Shown here one piece after another: positions 9,043 through 17,721 of a DNA stretch of 64,000 bases (its first letter is position 1; each line of letters begins with the position of its first letter). Under the pieces are notes generated by a model, which made no database searches, was not told the origin of the DNA, and saw nothing but the letters and a program-made list of their open reading frames with translations. The stretch spans positions 1,736,001 through 1,800,000 of the forward strand of contig CP119308.1 of assembly GCA_029203165.1 (NCBI GenBank), read 5' to 3'. The DNA is from Candidatus Microbacterium colombiense (GTDB lineage: Bacteria; Actinomycetota; Actinomycetes; Actinomycetales; Microbacteriaceae). The translations under genes were made by a program, and so were the position numbers.

Positions 9043-9048
9043 GTCAGA

Positions 9049-9054
9049 AGTCTA
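9049..9054 (-). promoter_or_regulatory. -10 box (TAGACT) of metallopeptidase-like gene
   Basis: On the minus strand TAGACT stands six bases before ATG 9042, giving a predicted leaderless transcript. It lies 55 bases from the divergent TACAGT box of the DUF3499 gene. Confidence 0.5.
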
Positions 9055-9109
9055 GGCGGTGACGTCGCGACGCGCGGCGCGGCACCGTCAGCTCGCATCG
9101 ACCACGCCG

Positions 9110-9115
9110 TACAGT
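9110..9115 (+). promoter_or_regulatory. -10 box (TACAGT) of DUF3499 gene
   Basis: TACAGT is seven bases before the ATG at 9123, so RNA should start at or beside that codon. This decides among the three clustered start codons at 9114, 9117 and 9123. Confidence 0.5.
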
Positions 9116-9122
9116 GATGCTG

Positions 9123-9329
9123 ATGGACGGACGACTCTGCTCGAAGGTCGGGTGCGCACGCGAAGCCGTGGCCACCCTGACGTACGACTACGGCGACAAG
9201 ATGGCGGCGCTCGGCCCGCTCGGGCTCGCGCAGCATCCTCACGCGCATGATCTGTGCTCACCGCACGCCGAGCGGCTCTCGGTGCCCGCGGGATGGCTCG
9301 CCGTGCGACACGAGGCGCTGCGGGCCTGA
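9123..9329 (+). CDS. DUF3499 family small zinc-ribbon-like protein
   Basis: 68 residues from ATG 9123. The conserved pattern LCSKVGC near the start, then ATLTYDYGDKMAALGPL, then HAHDLCSPHAERL, defines DUF3499. The Cys/His pairs (C-x4-C ... H-x-H-x2-C-x2-H) suggest one bound zinc ion. The family is restricted to actinobacteria, is found next to the metallopeptidase-like gene, and has no known function. Start chosen by the TACAGT box seven bases upstream. Confidence 0.8.
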   Translation: MDGRLCSKVGCAREAVATLTYDYGDKMAALGPLGLAQHPHAHDLCSPHAERLSVPAGWLAVRHEALRA

Positions 9330-9430
9330 GCACGAGCCGCAGACACGCGGCGGATGGGCCCCGGTTCCTGATCGGAGGCTGGATATCCTGACGGCGGACG
9401 TGCCACGGCGGCGCGCCAGGAAAGGCTGTC

Positions 9431-10357
9431 GTGATCGTCTGGCGTCGCTGGATCTTCCCCCTGCTCCTCGTCATCGTCCTCGGAGCCAGTGCTGCGGCAC
9501 TCGTGAAGTTGGCGTTCTTCCCCGACAAGGCGGAGAGCATGGTGAGCCCGGAGGCGGGGATCACGGAGCCGGTAATCCCGGTCGAGCGCGGATCGGTGAC
9601 GAACGCGCTGACGCTGGCCGGCAACATCGCCCGGGACGAGGCGTACACGGTCCGGGGGGAGAACGACGGCACGGTGCTCGCGGTCCACATCCGCGAAGGT
9701 GCGACCGTGACCAAGGGGCAGAAGCTCTTCACCGTCCGCCAGGAGTATCCGCGCAAGGACATCGATGTGCTCGCCCCGGAGGCCGGCGATGTCTCGGAGC
9801 TCGCGCTCGTGAAGGGGCAGATGACGACGGTGGGAACCGAGGTCTACACGATGACCCCGACGCGCTACCACCTCCTCACGACCGTCGAACCTGTGCAGCT
9901 CTACCGCCTGGTGAACGCCCCCACCGAAGGCATCGTCACGGTGACCGGGGGCCCGGCTCCATTCGACTGCACGGGTGTCAGGGTGCAGGTCACGGCCGAG
10001 GGCACCGCGAGCGTCCGCTGCGCGATCCCGCGGGATCAGACCGTCTTCGCCGGGCTCCCGGCGAGCATGGATCTCGCTCTCGGCCAGGTAGATGACGCCC
10101 TCGTCGTCCCGGTCACCGCGGTGCAGGGCGGCTCCGGCACCGGCAAGGTCTGGGTCGATGCCGGTGACGGGGCGCAGCCGGAGGAACGTGCGGTCACCCT
10201 CGGGGTGAACGACGGCACGATGGTCGAGGTCACCGAAGGGCTCGCCGAGGGCGACAGCATCCGGCAGTTCGTCCCCGGCTTCGTCGCTCCTGTCGAGGAG
10301 TACTGCTACGAGGTGTCTCCCGGCGTCGAGCAGTGCGACAGCGGGACGAGCTGGTGA
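9431..10357 (+). CDS. HlyD/MacA-like periplasmic adaptor of ABC exporter
   Basis: 308 residues starting at GTG 9431 behind an AGGAAAGG ribosome binding site. One N-terminal membrane helix (residues 5-28) is followed by a lipoyl-like barrel half, VRGENDGTVLAVHIREGATVTKGQKLFTV, and a C-terminal beta domain, ALVVPVTAVQGGSGTGKVWV, as in membrane-fusion adaptors. It is the first gene of a three-gene coupled operon with an ATPase and a MacB-type permease; in Gram-positive bacteria such sets export peptides, antimicrobials or cell-surface factors. It ends in a short Cys-containing tail (EEYCYEVSPGVEQCDSG). Substrate unknown. Confidence 0.82.
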   Translation: MIVWRRWIFPLLLVIVLGASAAALVKLAFFPDKAESMVSPEAGITEPVIPVERGSVTNALTLAGNIARDEAYTVRGENDGTVLAVHIREGATVTKGQKLFTVRQEYPRKDIDVLAPEAGDVSELALVKGQMTTVGTEVYTMTPTRYHLLTTVEPVQLYRLVNAPTEGIVTVTGGPAPFDCTGVRVQVTAEGTASVRCAIPRDQTVFAGLPASMDLALGQVDDALVVPVTAVQGGSGTGKVWVDAGDGAQPEERAVTLGVNDGTMVEVTEGLAEGDSIRQFVPGFVAPVEEYCYEVSPGVEQCDSGTSW

Positions 10358-11133
10358 CGCTCGTCGTTCTGGAGGACGTCGAGAAGAGCGTCCTCCTCGT
10401 CGACGACTCGCGACTCGAGATCCTGCGGGGGATCAACCTGTCCGTCAGCGCCGGCGACCACGTGTCGATCGTCGGGCGCTCCGGATCAGGTAAGTCCACG
10501 CTGTTGAACATCCTGGGGATGCTCGACACTCCGACATCCGGATCGGTGTCCTTCGAAGGCCGAGAGGTGCGGAAGATGCGGTCGGGGCGCCTCGACAGGC
10601 TGCGCGGAGACAACGTCGGATTCGTGTTCCAGCAGTTCAACCTGCTGCCAGGGCGTACGGCGCTGGAGAACGTGATGATGCCGCTCGGACACGCCACGGG
10701 GCGGATGTTCTGGAACCGCCGCCAGATCGCCGCCGACATGCTCGAGCGGGTGGGACTCGGACACCGCGTGGAGCAGATCGCCGATCGGCTCTCCGGTGGT
10801 GAGCAGCAGCGGGTCGCGATAGCCCGTGCGCTGGTGCGAAAGCCCGTGCTGATCCTGGCCGACGAGCCGACCGGTGCGCTCGACATCGAGACCGGCGCGT
10901 CGGTGATGTCGTTGCTCGACGAGGTCGCCACCGAGACGGATGCCGCGCTGGTCACGATCACCCATGATCTGCACGTCGCCGCGCGCGCTCGCCGGCACTA
11001 TCGTCTCGATGCCGGACGTCTCGAACCCGTCGACCTGCGCAGGGCTTTCGAGGCGTCCACGTTGTCCGCGCCGGCACCGATCGCTCCGCCGCCGCTGAGT
11101 GGCCTTCCCGCCGCGAACGGCTTGCGCTCGTGA
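10354..11133 (+). CDS. ABC transporter ATP-binding protein (MacB/LolD type)
   Basis: 259 residues from GTG 10354, which overlaps the upstream stop (GTGA). Walker A GRSGSGKST, Q-loop FVFQQFNLLPGRTALEN, signature LSGGEQQRVAIARAL and Walker B VLILADEPT are all intact, and the D-loop GALDIETG follows. The FQQFNLLPxxTALENV wording is that of the MacB/LolD export group. It powers the exporter encoded with the adaptor before it and the permease after it; the next start also overlaps by four bases. Confidence 0.92.
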   Translation: MTLVVLEDVEKSVLLVDDSRLEILRGINLSVSAGDHVSIVGRSGSGKSTLLNILGMLDTPTSGSVSFEGREVRKMRSGRLDRLRGDNVGFVFQQFNLLPGRTALENVMMPLGHATGRMFWNRRQIAADMLERVGLGHRVEQIADRLSGGEQQRVAIARALVRKPVLILADEPTGALDIETGASVMSLLDEVATETDAALVTITHDLHVAARARRHYRLDAGRLEPVDLRRAFEASTLSAPAPIAPPPLSGLPAANGLRS

Positions 11134-12344
11134 GCGGCCTCCTCGGAGCGCTCTCCGACGCGTGGGCCGAGATCCGGGTCCACAAGCTCCGCGTGTTGCT
11201 GAGTCTGATCGGAATCGCGGTGTCGGTGGCCGCGCTCACGGCGGTCGTCGCCATCTCGGAGTATCAGCGGCAGTTACAGACCGAGCAGTCGGACCGCTTC
11301 GGCGGACGCGCGGCCACGATCGTCATCGCGATCAACAATGACGATGGAACCGCGATCGATTTCGACGCTTTCGATGATCGCTTCAGTCGTGTCACGGAGC
11401 GCTTCGGCTTCAGTCACACAGGACGTATCGTCGGGGGGATCGCGCAGGATGTGCGTCTGCCGGACGGAGTCACCACGGTCGGAGCACGGCTCATCGACCC
11501 GCTCTACCCCGAGATCCACCGGGAGACGCTGCTCGAAGGGCGCTGGTTCCTCGATTCGGATGTGGAGGCGCTGTCGCCGCCGGTCGTGATCACCGAGGCG
11601 CTGTGGGATCGGATCGGCCGAGTGCCGCTCGCTCAGCATCCCACGCTGACCCTCACCGGCGACACCGGCGGCACGTACCAGGTCGTCGGCGTCGCGCCGC
11701 GTCAGGGGATCGGCGACGAGGAGCTCCGGGTGGACCTGCTGTACGACTCCTATCGCGCGCGCGTCGATGCGTTGCCGCAGGATGCGTGGCCGCAGTACGA
11801 GGTCTGGGTCGGCGCGGACCAGGCCGACGAGATCGGCCCGGTGCTGGCGATGGACCTGCGCGCAGGCCTTCCCGATGGGCAGACGGTGTCGGTGAGTCGT
11901 TCGGATTGGGCGGCCCAGCCGGGCGCGCTGGATGCGCAGTCGACGTTCGAGATGATCACCGGCGGCATCGCGACACTGATCCTGGCGCTCGGTGCGCTCA
12001 GCCTGATCAACATCCAGCTGGTGGCCATGCGACAGAGAGTGCGGGAGATCGGGGTGCGGCGCGCGTTCGGAGCCACCTCCGGGCGTGTCTTCTTCTCCGT
12101 GTTCCTCGAGAGCCTCGTCGCAACCACGGTCGCCGGCGTGATCGGGATCGCGATCGTCGTGGCGGTCCTCCGCTCCGACTGGATCGTGACATCGCTGTTC
12201 TACGGCATGCAGGACGTGCCGCCGTTCCCCATGCGGGCGGCGCTCGTCGGGCTCGTCGCATCGGTGATCGTCGGGGCGGTCGCGGGGTTCATCCCGGCGC
12301 TGGTCGCCTTGCGGGTGAAGGTGATCGACGCGATCCGCTTCTGA
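11130..12344 (+). CDS. ABC transporter permease, MacB_PCD/FtsX type
   Basis: 404 residues. An N-terminal helix (about 18-40, LRVLLSLIGIAVSVAALTAV) is followed by a ~220-residue extracellular MacB periplasmic core domain and three C-terminal helices (about 275-395), with the FtsX signature VREIGVRRAFGAT between the first two. Together with the adaptor and ATPase it forms a mechanotransmission-type exporter at the cytoplasmic membrane. GTG 11130 overlaps the ATPase stop (GTGA). Substrate not evident. Confidence 0.9.
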   Translation: MSGLLGALSDAWAEIRVHKLRVLLSLIGIAVSVAALTAVVAISEYQRQLQTEQSDRFGGRAATIVIAINNDDGTAIDFDAFDDRFSRVTERFGFSHTGRIVGGIAQDVRLPDGVTTVGARLIDPLYPEIHRETLLEGRWFLDSDVEALSPPVVITEALWDRIGRVPLAQHPTLTLTGDTGGTYQVVGVAPRQGIGDEELRVDLLYDSYRARVDALPQDAWPQYEVWVGADQADEIGPVLAMDLRAGLPDGQTVSVSRSDWAAQPGALDAQSTFEMITGGIATLILALGALSLINIQLVAMRQRVREIGVRRAFGATSGRVFFSVFLESLVATTVAGVIGIAIVVAVLRSDWIVTSLFYGMQDVPPFPMRAALVGLVASVIVGAVAGFIPALVALRVKVIDAIRF

Positions 12345-12368
12345 TCCGTTCGAGTGCCGTCGAGCGTG

Positions 12369-13178
12369 TCAGATGCCGACCCGGCGGCCGGTCAGCTTCT
12401 CGGCACGGCGATCGGCGTTCTCGAGCGCCCGGCGTTCGCGAATGCGACGCAGCACGGTGATGCCGACGAGTACCTCCTCGGGCGGCGCCGGCGGCAGCGG
12501 AGAGACGAAGGGTGACGCCTCGGCGAGCAGGTCCTGTGCGACCTGAGCGCGGGCCGAGGGAACCATGCGCGGCGCGCTCTGGAGGAACTGCGAGATGCGT
12601 CGGGCGAGGCGGTCGGGCAACCGCGCGACGTCGGCGATCTGGGACCAGCCGGTGAGGGCGGGCGGGAGCACCGGCTCATGGGGGACCAGCTGGGGTGTGC
12701 GCACGCGCTGGCTGTACGTCCCCGCGACGATGTCGCCGAGCCGTTGCGAGCGCACGGTGAACGCTCCGGTGAGCACGGCGAGCCCACCGAACGTCATGTA
12801 GATCTCCAACACGCCGATCAGCGCGCGGATGAAGGCATGTCGGAACCCCGCAGCCCCGCCGTCGATGCGGACGATGCGACCGCCGACGGCGAGCTTCCCG
12901 AGACTGCGTCCCTTGAGAGCCATCTCCATCGTGATGGGCAGCACCACGAAGCTCACGACGAACGCCGATACGAGGGCGATGCGATCGGTGGCCTCGTCGA
13001 GCACGCCGGCGTCCGTCAGCCAGATGCGGAGGAAGATCCACAGGATGAACACGGCGAACCCCAGCGCCATGTCGATGAGAGCGCCGAGCGCGCGCAACAG
13101 GAAGCCGACGGGCTGTACATCGATCGCGACGGCTTCTCCGGAGAGCACCTCGTCGGAGGTATCGATCGGCGAGGACAT
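12369..13178 (-). CDS. RDD family membrane protein
   Basis: 269 residues. The RDD domain covers residues ~20-150: VGFLLRALGALIDMALGF, a second helix pair, then GRSLGKLAVGGRIVRIDGG and the closing RSQRLGDIVAG. The C-terminal ~110 residues are hydrophilic and carry no recognised motif. RDD proteins are small integral membrane proteins, some linked to ion exchange, but this subgroup travels with SpoIIM, DUF58 and MoxR genes in actinobacteria. Its ATG (13178) overlaps the upstream ATG of the divergent SpoIIM gene in a CATG palindrome. Confidence 0.87.
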   Translation of the reverse strand: MSSPIDTSDEVLSGEAVAIDVQPVGFLLRALGALIDMALGFAVFILWIFLRIWLTDAGVLDEATDRIALVSAFVVSFVVLPITMEMALKGRSLGKLAVGGRIVRIDGGAAGFRHAFIRALIGVLEIYMTFGGLAVLTGAFTVRSQRLGDIVAGTYSQRVRTPQLVPHEPVLPPALTGWSQIADVARLPDRLARRISQFLQSAPRMVPSARAQVAQDLLAEASPFVSPLPPAPPEEVLVGITVLRRIRERRALENADRRAEKLTGRRVGI

Positions 13179-13181
13179 GAG

Positions 13182-13188
13182 TACAGTA
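13182..13188. promoter_or_regulatory. Shared symmetric -10 element (TACAGTA) between RDD and SpoIIM genes
   Basis: Read on the plus strand TACAGT (13182-13187) is seven bases before GTG 13195 of the SpoIIM gene. Read on the minus strand the same bases give TACTGT (13188-13183), four bases before ATG 13178 of the RDD gene. One seven-base motif could therefore serve both directions. Confidence 0.45.
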
Positions 13189-13194
13189 AATCAG

Positions 13195-14187
13195 GTGGAT
13201 GCCGATGCGCTGACTGATGCACGCCGCGCCGAATGGGAGCGGCTGGACGAGCTCAGTCGCGCGCGGCTGGACGGCGGGTCCGTCGATGAACTCATCGTCC
13301 GCTACCGCGCCGCCTCCGCGGATCTCGCCGAGTTGAAGACCTCGGTGGGCGACTCCCCGCAGGGTGCCTATCTGTCGACGATCCTGGTGCGCGCCCGTCT
13401 GCGGCTCACGGGCGCGTCCGACAACATCCTCACCCAGACCGCACGATTCTTCTCGCTGCAGCTTCCGGCTGCCCTGTACCGATTGCGATGGATGACAGCG
13501 ATCATCACCGTCGTGTTCGTCGCGGTCGTCGTGGGGACCGCGGCCTGGATCTCCAGCGACCCGGCTCTGATCGCGACCCTGGGGCCGCCCGACGCGCTGG
13601 AGCAGTACGCCGACGAGACCTTCACGGGGTATTACACCGAGAACTCCGCCGCCGTGTTCATGGGGATGGTGTGGACGAACAACGCCTGGATCGCCATGCA
13701 GTGCGTGCTCTTCGGCGTCACGGGTATCTGGCCGGTGTACGTGCTGGTGCAGAATGCCCTGGGTCTCGGAGTATCCGGGGCGGTGATGGCCGCCCATGAC
13801 CGGGTGGACATCATGGTGCTGTACATCCTCCCGCACGGCATGCTCGAGATGACGTGCATCTTCGTCGCCGCGGCCGCGGGCCTGCGCATGTTCTGGGCCT
13901 GGGTGGCGCCGGGCCACCGCACCCGTGCATCGGCACTGGCCGCGGAGGGACGTGCTCTCGCCACCGTCGCCATCGGCCTGGTGTTCGCGCTGTTCCTGGC
14001 CGGCCTCGTCGAAGGATTCGTCACGGGGTGGGCGCTGCCCTGGCCGGTGAAGATCGGCATCGGAGGCGCGGCGCTCGCGGTGTTCCTCATCTACATGCTG
14101 GTGGTCGGCGGGCGTGCGTACCGCCGCGGCGAGACGGGCGACCTGGTCGAGTACGAAGCAGGCACGCCGACTCTCGTGTCCGGCTGA
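13195..14187 (+). CDS. Stage II sporulation protein M family (SpoIIM/DUF95) membrane protein
   Basis: 330 residues from GTG 13195. A charged helical N-terminus (ARRAEWERLDELSRA ... RAASADLAELK) leads to about six helices; the TNNAWIAMQCVLFGVTGIWPVYVLVQNALGLG and LPHGMLEMTCIFVAAAAGLRM segments are the DUF95 core. Family members in non-sporulating actinobacteria pair with RDD proteins and MoxR operons; function is presumed in envelope remodelling but is unproven. The leaderless start is preferred over ATG 13177 because a TACAGT box lies seven bases before 13195. Confidence 0.85.
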   Translation: MDADALTDARRAEWERLDELSRARLDGGSVDELIVRYRAASADLAELKTSVGDSPQGAYLSTILVRARLRLTGASDNILTQTARFFSLQLPAALYRLRWMTAIITVVFVAVVVGTAAWISSDPALIATLGPPDALEQYADETFTGYYTENSAAVFMGMVWTNNAWIAMQCVLFGVTGIWPVYVLVQNALGLGVSGAVMAAHDRVDIMVLYILPHGMLEMTCIFVAAAAGLRMFWAWVAPGHRTRASALAAEGRALATVAIGLVFALFLAGLVEGFVTGWALPWPVKIGIGGAALAVFLIYMLVVGGRAYRRGETGDLVEYEAGTPTLVSG

Positions 14188-14199
14188 ACCGCCCGGGCG

Positions 14200-15507
14200 T
14201 CAGAGCCTGCCGGCGGCCTTCAACTCGAGGTAGCGATCGGCGATGCGAGGGGGAAGATCCTCCGGGTCGGCAGCGATCGCTTCGCCGCCCGCGCGCCGGA
14301 CGGCATCGGCGACGTTCTCGGCGTCGCGCTGGGCGCGCTCGGCTGCCGCGGCCAGATAGACCTCCTCGCGCGAACCGCGCTTGCGCGCGAGAGCAGCGAT
14401 GCCATCGTCGGTCACCGAGCCGACCAGCACCGTCGTCGCCCGGGAGGCGTTCGGGAATGCGCCGAGGAAACCCCGCGCGGACTCCGCGGCGTCCTGCGCG
14501 GTGAGGGCGACGATCAAGGACGGGCGAGTGGTGAGCGTGCGCACGGCGGCGAAGGCACCCTGCCAGTCGGTGTCGACGAGTCGGGCGTGCACCGGAGCCA
14601 TCGCGTCGGTCATCGCCGGCAGCAGGGCGGCGCCGTCGACGCCGGTGACCCGTGCGCGCACGACGCGGTCGTACATCAGCAGGTGCACGTGGTCGCCGGC
14701 ACGCGACGCGAGTGCAGCCAGGAGCAGGGCTGCTTCGAGCGCGGCATCCACTCTGGTGCCGTCGCCCACGCGCGCGGCGGCCGTGCGACCCGTGTCGATG
14801 ATGATCACGACGTGCCGGTCGCGCTCGGGTCGCCAGGTGCGTAACATCGTCGTTCCGGCACGCGCGGTCGCGCGCCAGTCGATGGATCGTACGTCGTCAC
14901 CCCGCACGTACTCTCGCAGCGAGTCGAACTCGGTGCCCTGCCCGCGCACCTGGATGCTGGTGTTGCCGTCGAGCTCACGCAGACGCGCCAGCCGCGAGGG
15001 CAGGTGCTTGCGCGAGGAGAACGCGGGAAGCACGCGGATCGCACCGCGCACCGTGTGACGGGCCTGCCGGCCGGCCAGACCCAGGGGCCCTCGGGAGCGG
15101 ATCATCACGAATTCGCTCGCCAACTCTCCCCGACGTCGGGGGAGCAGAGGGATGGCGACCCGTCCCCGCTCTCCGGCCGCGACATGCAGGCGATGGCGCC
15201 CCTCACCGGCACCGGCGGTGGGCTGCCAGGCGTCCCGCAGCAGGGCGTGCAGGGCGCGGGAGCCGTGATTGTGCACGGCGACACTGGCCGGAACGGGCTC
15301 CCCGATGCGTACACGCGCAGGGAGTCTGCGGCTCACGGTCACGGAACGCGGGCTCGCCGCCGTGAGGACGTCGATGAGTACGAGGACCGCACACAATCCC
15401 ACCCAGATGCCGGCAGCGGCATACGGCGAGAAGCCCGCGGCGCCGGCGAGGACGAGCGGGACGACGCCGACGGCGAGCGCGACGGAGAGGCGGCCGGTGA
15501 CGAACAC
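14200..15507 (-). CDS. DUF58 domain-containing protein
   Basis: 435 residues. Two N-terminal helices (about 5-45), a beta-rich region, then the DUF58 core YVRGDDVRSIDWRATARAGTTMLRTWRPERDRHVVIIIDTGRT, which leads into a von Willebrand A-like fold with a MIDAS-like D-T-G. DUF58 proteins partner MoxR ATPases, probably as chaperone or assembly substrates at the membrane. GTG 15507 directly follows the MoxR stop codon without a gap, so the genes are cotranscribed. Minus-strand operon with DUF4129, DUF4350 and MoxR. Confidence 0.88.
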   Translation of the reverse strand: MFVTGRLSVALAVGVVPLVLAGAAGFSPYAAAGIWVGLCAVLVLIDVLTAASPRSVTVSRRLPARVRIGEPVPASVAVHNHGSRALHALLRDAWQPTAGAGEGRHRLHVAAGERGRVAIPLLPRRRGELASEFVMIRSRGPLGLAGRQARHTVRGAIRVLPAFSSRKHLPSRLARLRELDGNTSIQVRGQGTEFDSLREYVRGDDVRSIDWRATARAGTTMLRTWRPERDRHVVIIIDTGRTAAARVGDGTRVDAALEAALLLAALASRAGDHVHLLMYDRVVRARVTGVDGAALLPAMTDAMAPVHARLVDTDWQGAFAAVRTLTTRPSLIVALTAQDAAESARGFLGAFPNASRATTVLVGSVTDDGIAALARKRGSREEVYLAAAAERAQRDAENVADAVRRAGGEAIAADPEDLPPRIADRYLELKAAGRL

Positions 15508-16479
15508 CTAGATCGGTACCCTGGTCTGCTGCACGACGGAGGTCAGCACGGCATCCGCGGAGACGCCTTCCATCTGCGCATCCGGGCGGAGCTGCAGACG
15601 GTGGCGCCACACCGGAACGAGCATCGTCTGCACATGGTCGGGAGTGACGGCCGTCGAGGCGTTCAACCAGGCCCAGGCTTTGGCAGCGGCGAGCAGGCCG
15701 GTCGAGGCGCGGGGGCTCGCGCCGAGCTCGACCGACGGCGACTGCCGCGTCGCGCGGGCCAGATCGACGACGTAGCCCAGCACATCATCGGTCACCTCGA
15801 CGCGGGCCGATGCCTCCTGCGCCGCGCGGATCTCCTCCGCGGTCACGACCGCATCGAGGCCCGTGAGCTCGCGCGGTGAGAACCCGTTCGCGTGACGGCG
15901 GAGCACCGACACCTCGGCGTCGCGCTCGGGCATGCCGACCACGAGCTTCATGAGGAATCGATCCAACTGCGCCTCGGGCAGGGAGTAGGTCCCCTCATGC
16001 TCGATCGGGTTCTGCGTCGCCGCGACAAGGAAAGGGTCGGGCAGCGCCCGGCTCACACCGTCGGCCGAGACCTGACGCTCCTCCATGGCCTCCAGCAGCG
16101 CGGCCTGCGTCTTGGGAGGCGTGCGGTTGATCTCGTCGGCGAGCAGGATGTGCGTGAACACGGGCCCCGCACGGAAGTCGAACTCGCCGGTGCGCGCGTC
16201 GTAGACGAGGGATCCGGTGACGTCGCCGGGCATCAGGTCGGGCGTGAACTGCACGCGCTTGGTGTCGAGGCCGAGTGCGCGGGCGAACGAGCGCACGATG
16301 AGCGTCTTCGCGACGCCGGGGACGCCCTCCAGGAGAACATGGCCGCGTGCCAGCAGCGACACGAGCAGCCCGGTCACTGTGCCAGCCTGTCCGACGACGG
16401 CCTTGTCTACCTCCGTGCGCACACGGTGCATCGCCTGACGCAGTGCGGCGTCGTCGGCGGGTGTGGTCTCAGCGGTCAC
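15508..16479 (-). CDS. moxR: MoxR-family AAA+ ATPase
   Basis: 323 residues from GTG 16479. Walker A is GVPGVAKT (~residue 46-53), Walker B ILLADEINRTPPKTQAALLEAMEE, sensor 1 ATQNPIEHEGTYSLPEAQLDRF, and the C-terminal lid domain follows. MoxR ATPases act as chaperones that load or mature partner proteins of the DUF58/VWA class, here encoded immediately downstream. Forty-five bases separate it from DUF4350. The set matches the MoxR2 locus of mycobacteria by content. Confidence 0.93.
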   Translation of the reverse strand: MTAETTPADDAALRQAMHRVRTEVDKAVVGQAGTVTGLLVSLLARGHVLLEGVPGVAKTLIVRSFARALGLDTKRVQFTPDLMPGDVTGSLVYDARTGEFDFRAGPVFTHILLADEINRTPPKTQAALLEAMEERQVSADGVSRALPDPFLVAATQNPIEHEGTYSLPEAQLDRFLMKLVVGMPERDAEVSVLRRHANGFSPRELTGLDAVVTAEEIRAAQEASARVEVTDDVLGYVVDLARATRQSPSVELGASPRASTGLLAAAKAWAWLNASTAVTPDHVQTMLVPVWRHRLQLRPDAQMEGVSADAVLTSVVQQTRVPI

Positions 16480-16524
16480 GGGTGTCCTCGGCTTCCGTCG
16501 GGATGGATGGTGTGCGGGCGAACG

Positions 16525-17721
16525 TCATGGGGTGCCTCCTGGTGCGGTCGTACCGGCGGCGCGCGAGCCGGCATCCACGGCCTCTTCGAGCTCACCCAGA
16601 CGCCGGGCGAGCTCGATCAGGGCAGCATCGTCTGGGGGGAGCGGGCCGGCGAGAAGCGCCTGCAGGGTGCCGCGCGGAATCCGCAGACGGTCGGATGCCG
16701 CGTCCGACACCTCGTCGACGCTCGCGTGCGCCGCCAGTCCGAGCTGCCGTGCGAGGCGGCGCTGTGATCCCTCGCGGATGACGGCCGCGGCATGGGGTGC
16801 GTCGGCCGCTTTCGCGGTCAGCCGTGCCCGCCCGTGCATGGTCTCGGAGGCACGGACCGTGACGGGGAGCGTCTCGGCCACGAGCGGTCCGAACCGTTGT
16901 CCTCGCCAGACGGCCGCGGCGGCCGCGGCGAGCAGCAACAGGAGGATCGCGGGAGTGAGCCAGTCCGGCGTGAGAGTGCCGAGCGTGTCCTCGGTCTGTC
17001 CCTCGATGTCGGAGTCGGCGAGGGAGGGCACATACCAGACGACGCGTTCGGTCTGACCGAGCAGAGCGAGACCGAGGGCGGCATTGCCGTTCTCAGCCAG
17101 GTAGGCATTGCTGAACAACTTCGATCCTTCGACCACGACATGCGTGGCGTCCTCGCGATCGTCCACGAGCACCGCGGCACCGTCCGCGGAACCGAAGCAG
17201 GAGGTGACCCCGTCGGCAGGAGCGAAGAGCCGATCGGGGCGGATCTCGCCGACGCCAGCGAATGCACCGTTCGCACAGTCGGCATCGACGGAGTCGGAGG
17301 TTCCCGGCGCGTCTTCACCGATCCGCAGAGTGCTGAGGAGGTGACTGCTCGTCGACAGGAAGACGACACGATCGGCAGGAGCCATCAGATCCGCGAGTCC
17401 GTCGTCCGTGAGCGAATACGGGTTCGTCATCACCAGAGTGGTCCGCTCGTCGATCGCCGCAGCCGCCTCCACACGGGAACGATGGACCGTGACATCGACG
17501 CCCTGATCGCGCAGGACCTCGGCCAGCGCGAGAGCACCGGCGTCGTTTCGACCCTCGGGGTCGAGTGCTCCGCGTGGTCCCGGCGCGCTCGCACTCACAC
17601 GCACCGCTATCAGGGCGACGACGATGACGAGCGCTACGACCAGCGCCCAGGCGGCGAGTGCGCGGAGGCGCCGCGGGGGAGTGGCAGCGGTCGAAGGTCG
17701 CCCGTCGGCGAGGAGCGTCAC
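16525..17721 (-). CDS. DUF4350 domain-containing membrane protein
   Basis: 398 residues. One N-terminal helix (about 20-45), an extracellular domain with NDAGALALAEVLRDQGVDVTVHRS at its beginning (DUF4350; a glutamine-amidotransferase-like fold), a second helix around 258-280, and a cytoplasmic coiled tail. GTG 17721 overlaps the DUF4129 stop (GTGA). It belongs to the MoxR-linked set and has no assigned biochemical role. Family call rests on the N-terminal pattern and neighbours. Confidence 0.82.
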   Translation of the reverse strand: MTLLADGRPSTAATPPRRLRALAAWALVVALVIVVALIAVRVSASAPGPRGALDPEGRNDAGALALAEVLRDQGVDVTVHRSRVEAAAAIDERTTLVMTNPYSLTDDGLADLMAPADRVVFLSTSSHLLSTLRIGEDAPGTSDSVDADCANGAFAGVGEIRPDRLFAPADGVTSCFGSADGAAVLVDDREDATHVVVEGSKLFSNAYLAENGNAALGLALLGQTERVVWYVPSLADSDIEGQTEDTLGTLTPDWLTPAILLLLLAAAAAAVWRGQRFGPLVAETLPVTVRASETMHGRARLTAKAADAPHAAAVIREGSQRRLARQLGLAAHASVDEVSDAASDRLRIPRGTLQALLAGPLPPDDAALIELARRLGELEEAVDAGSRAAGTTAPGGTP

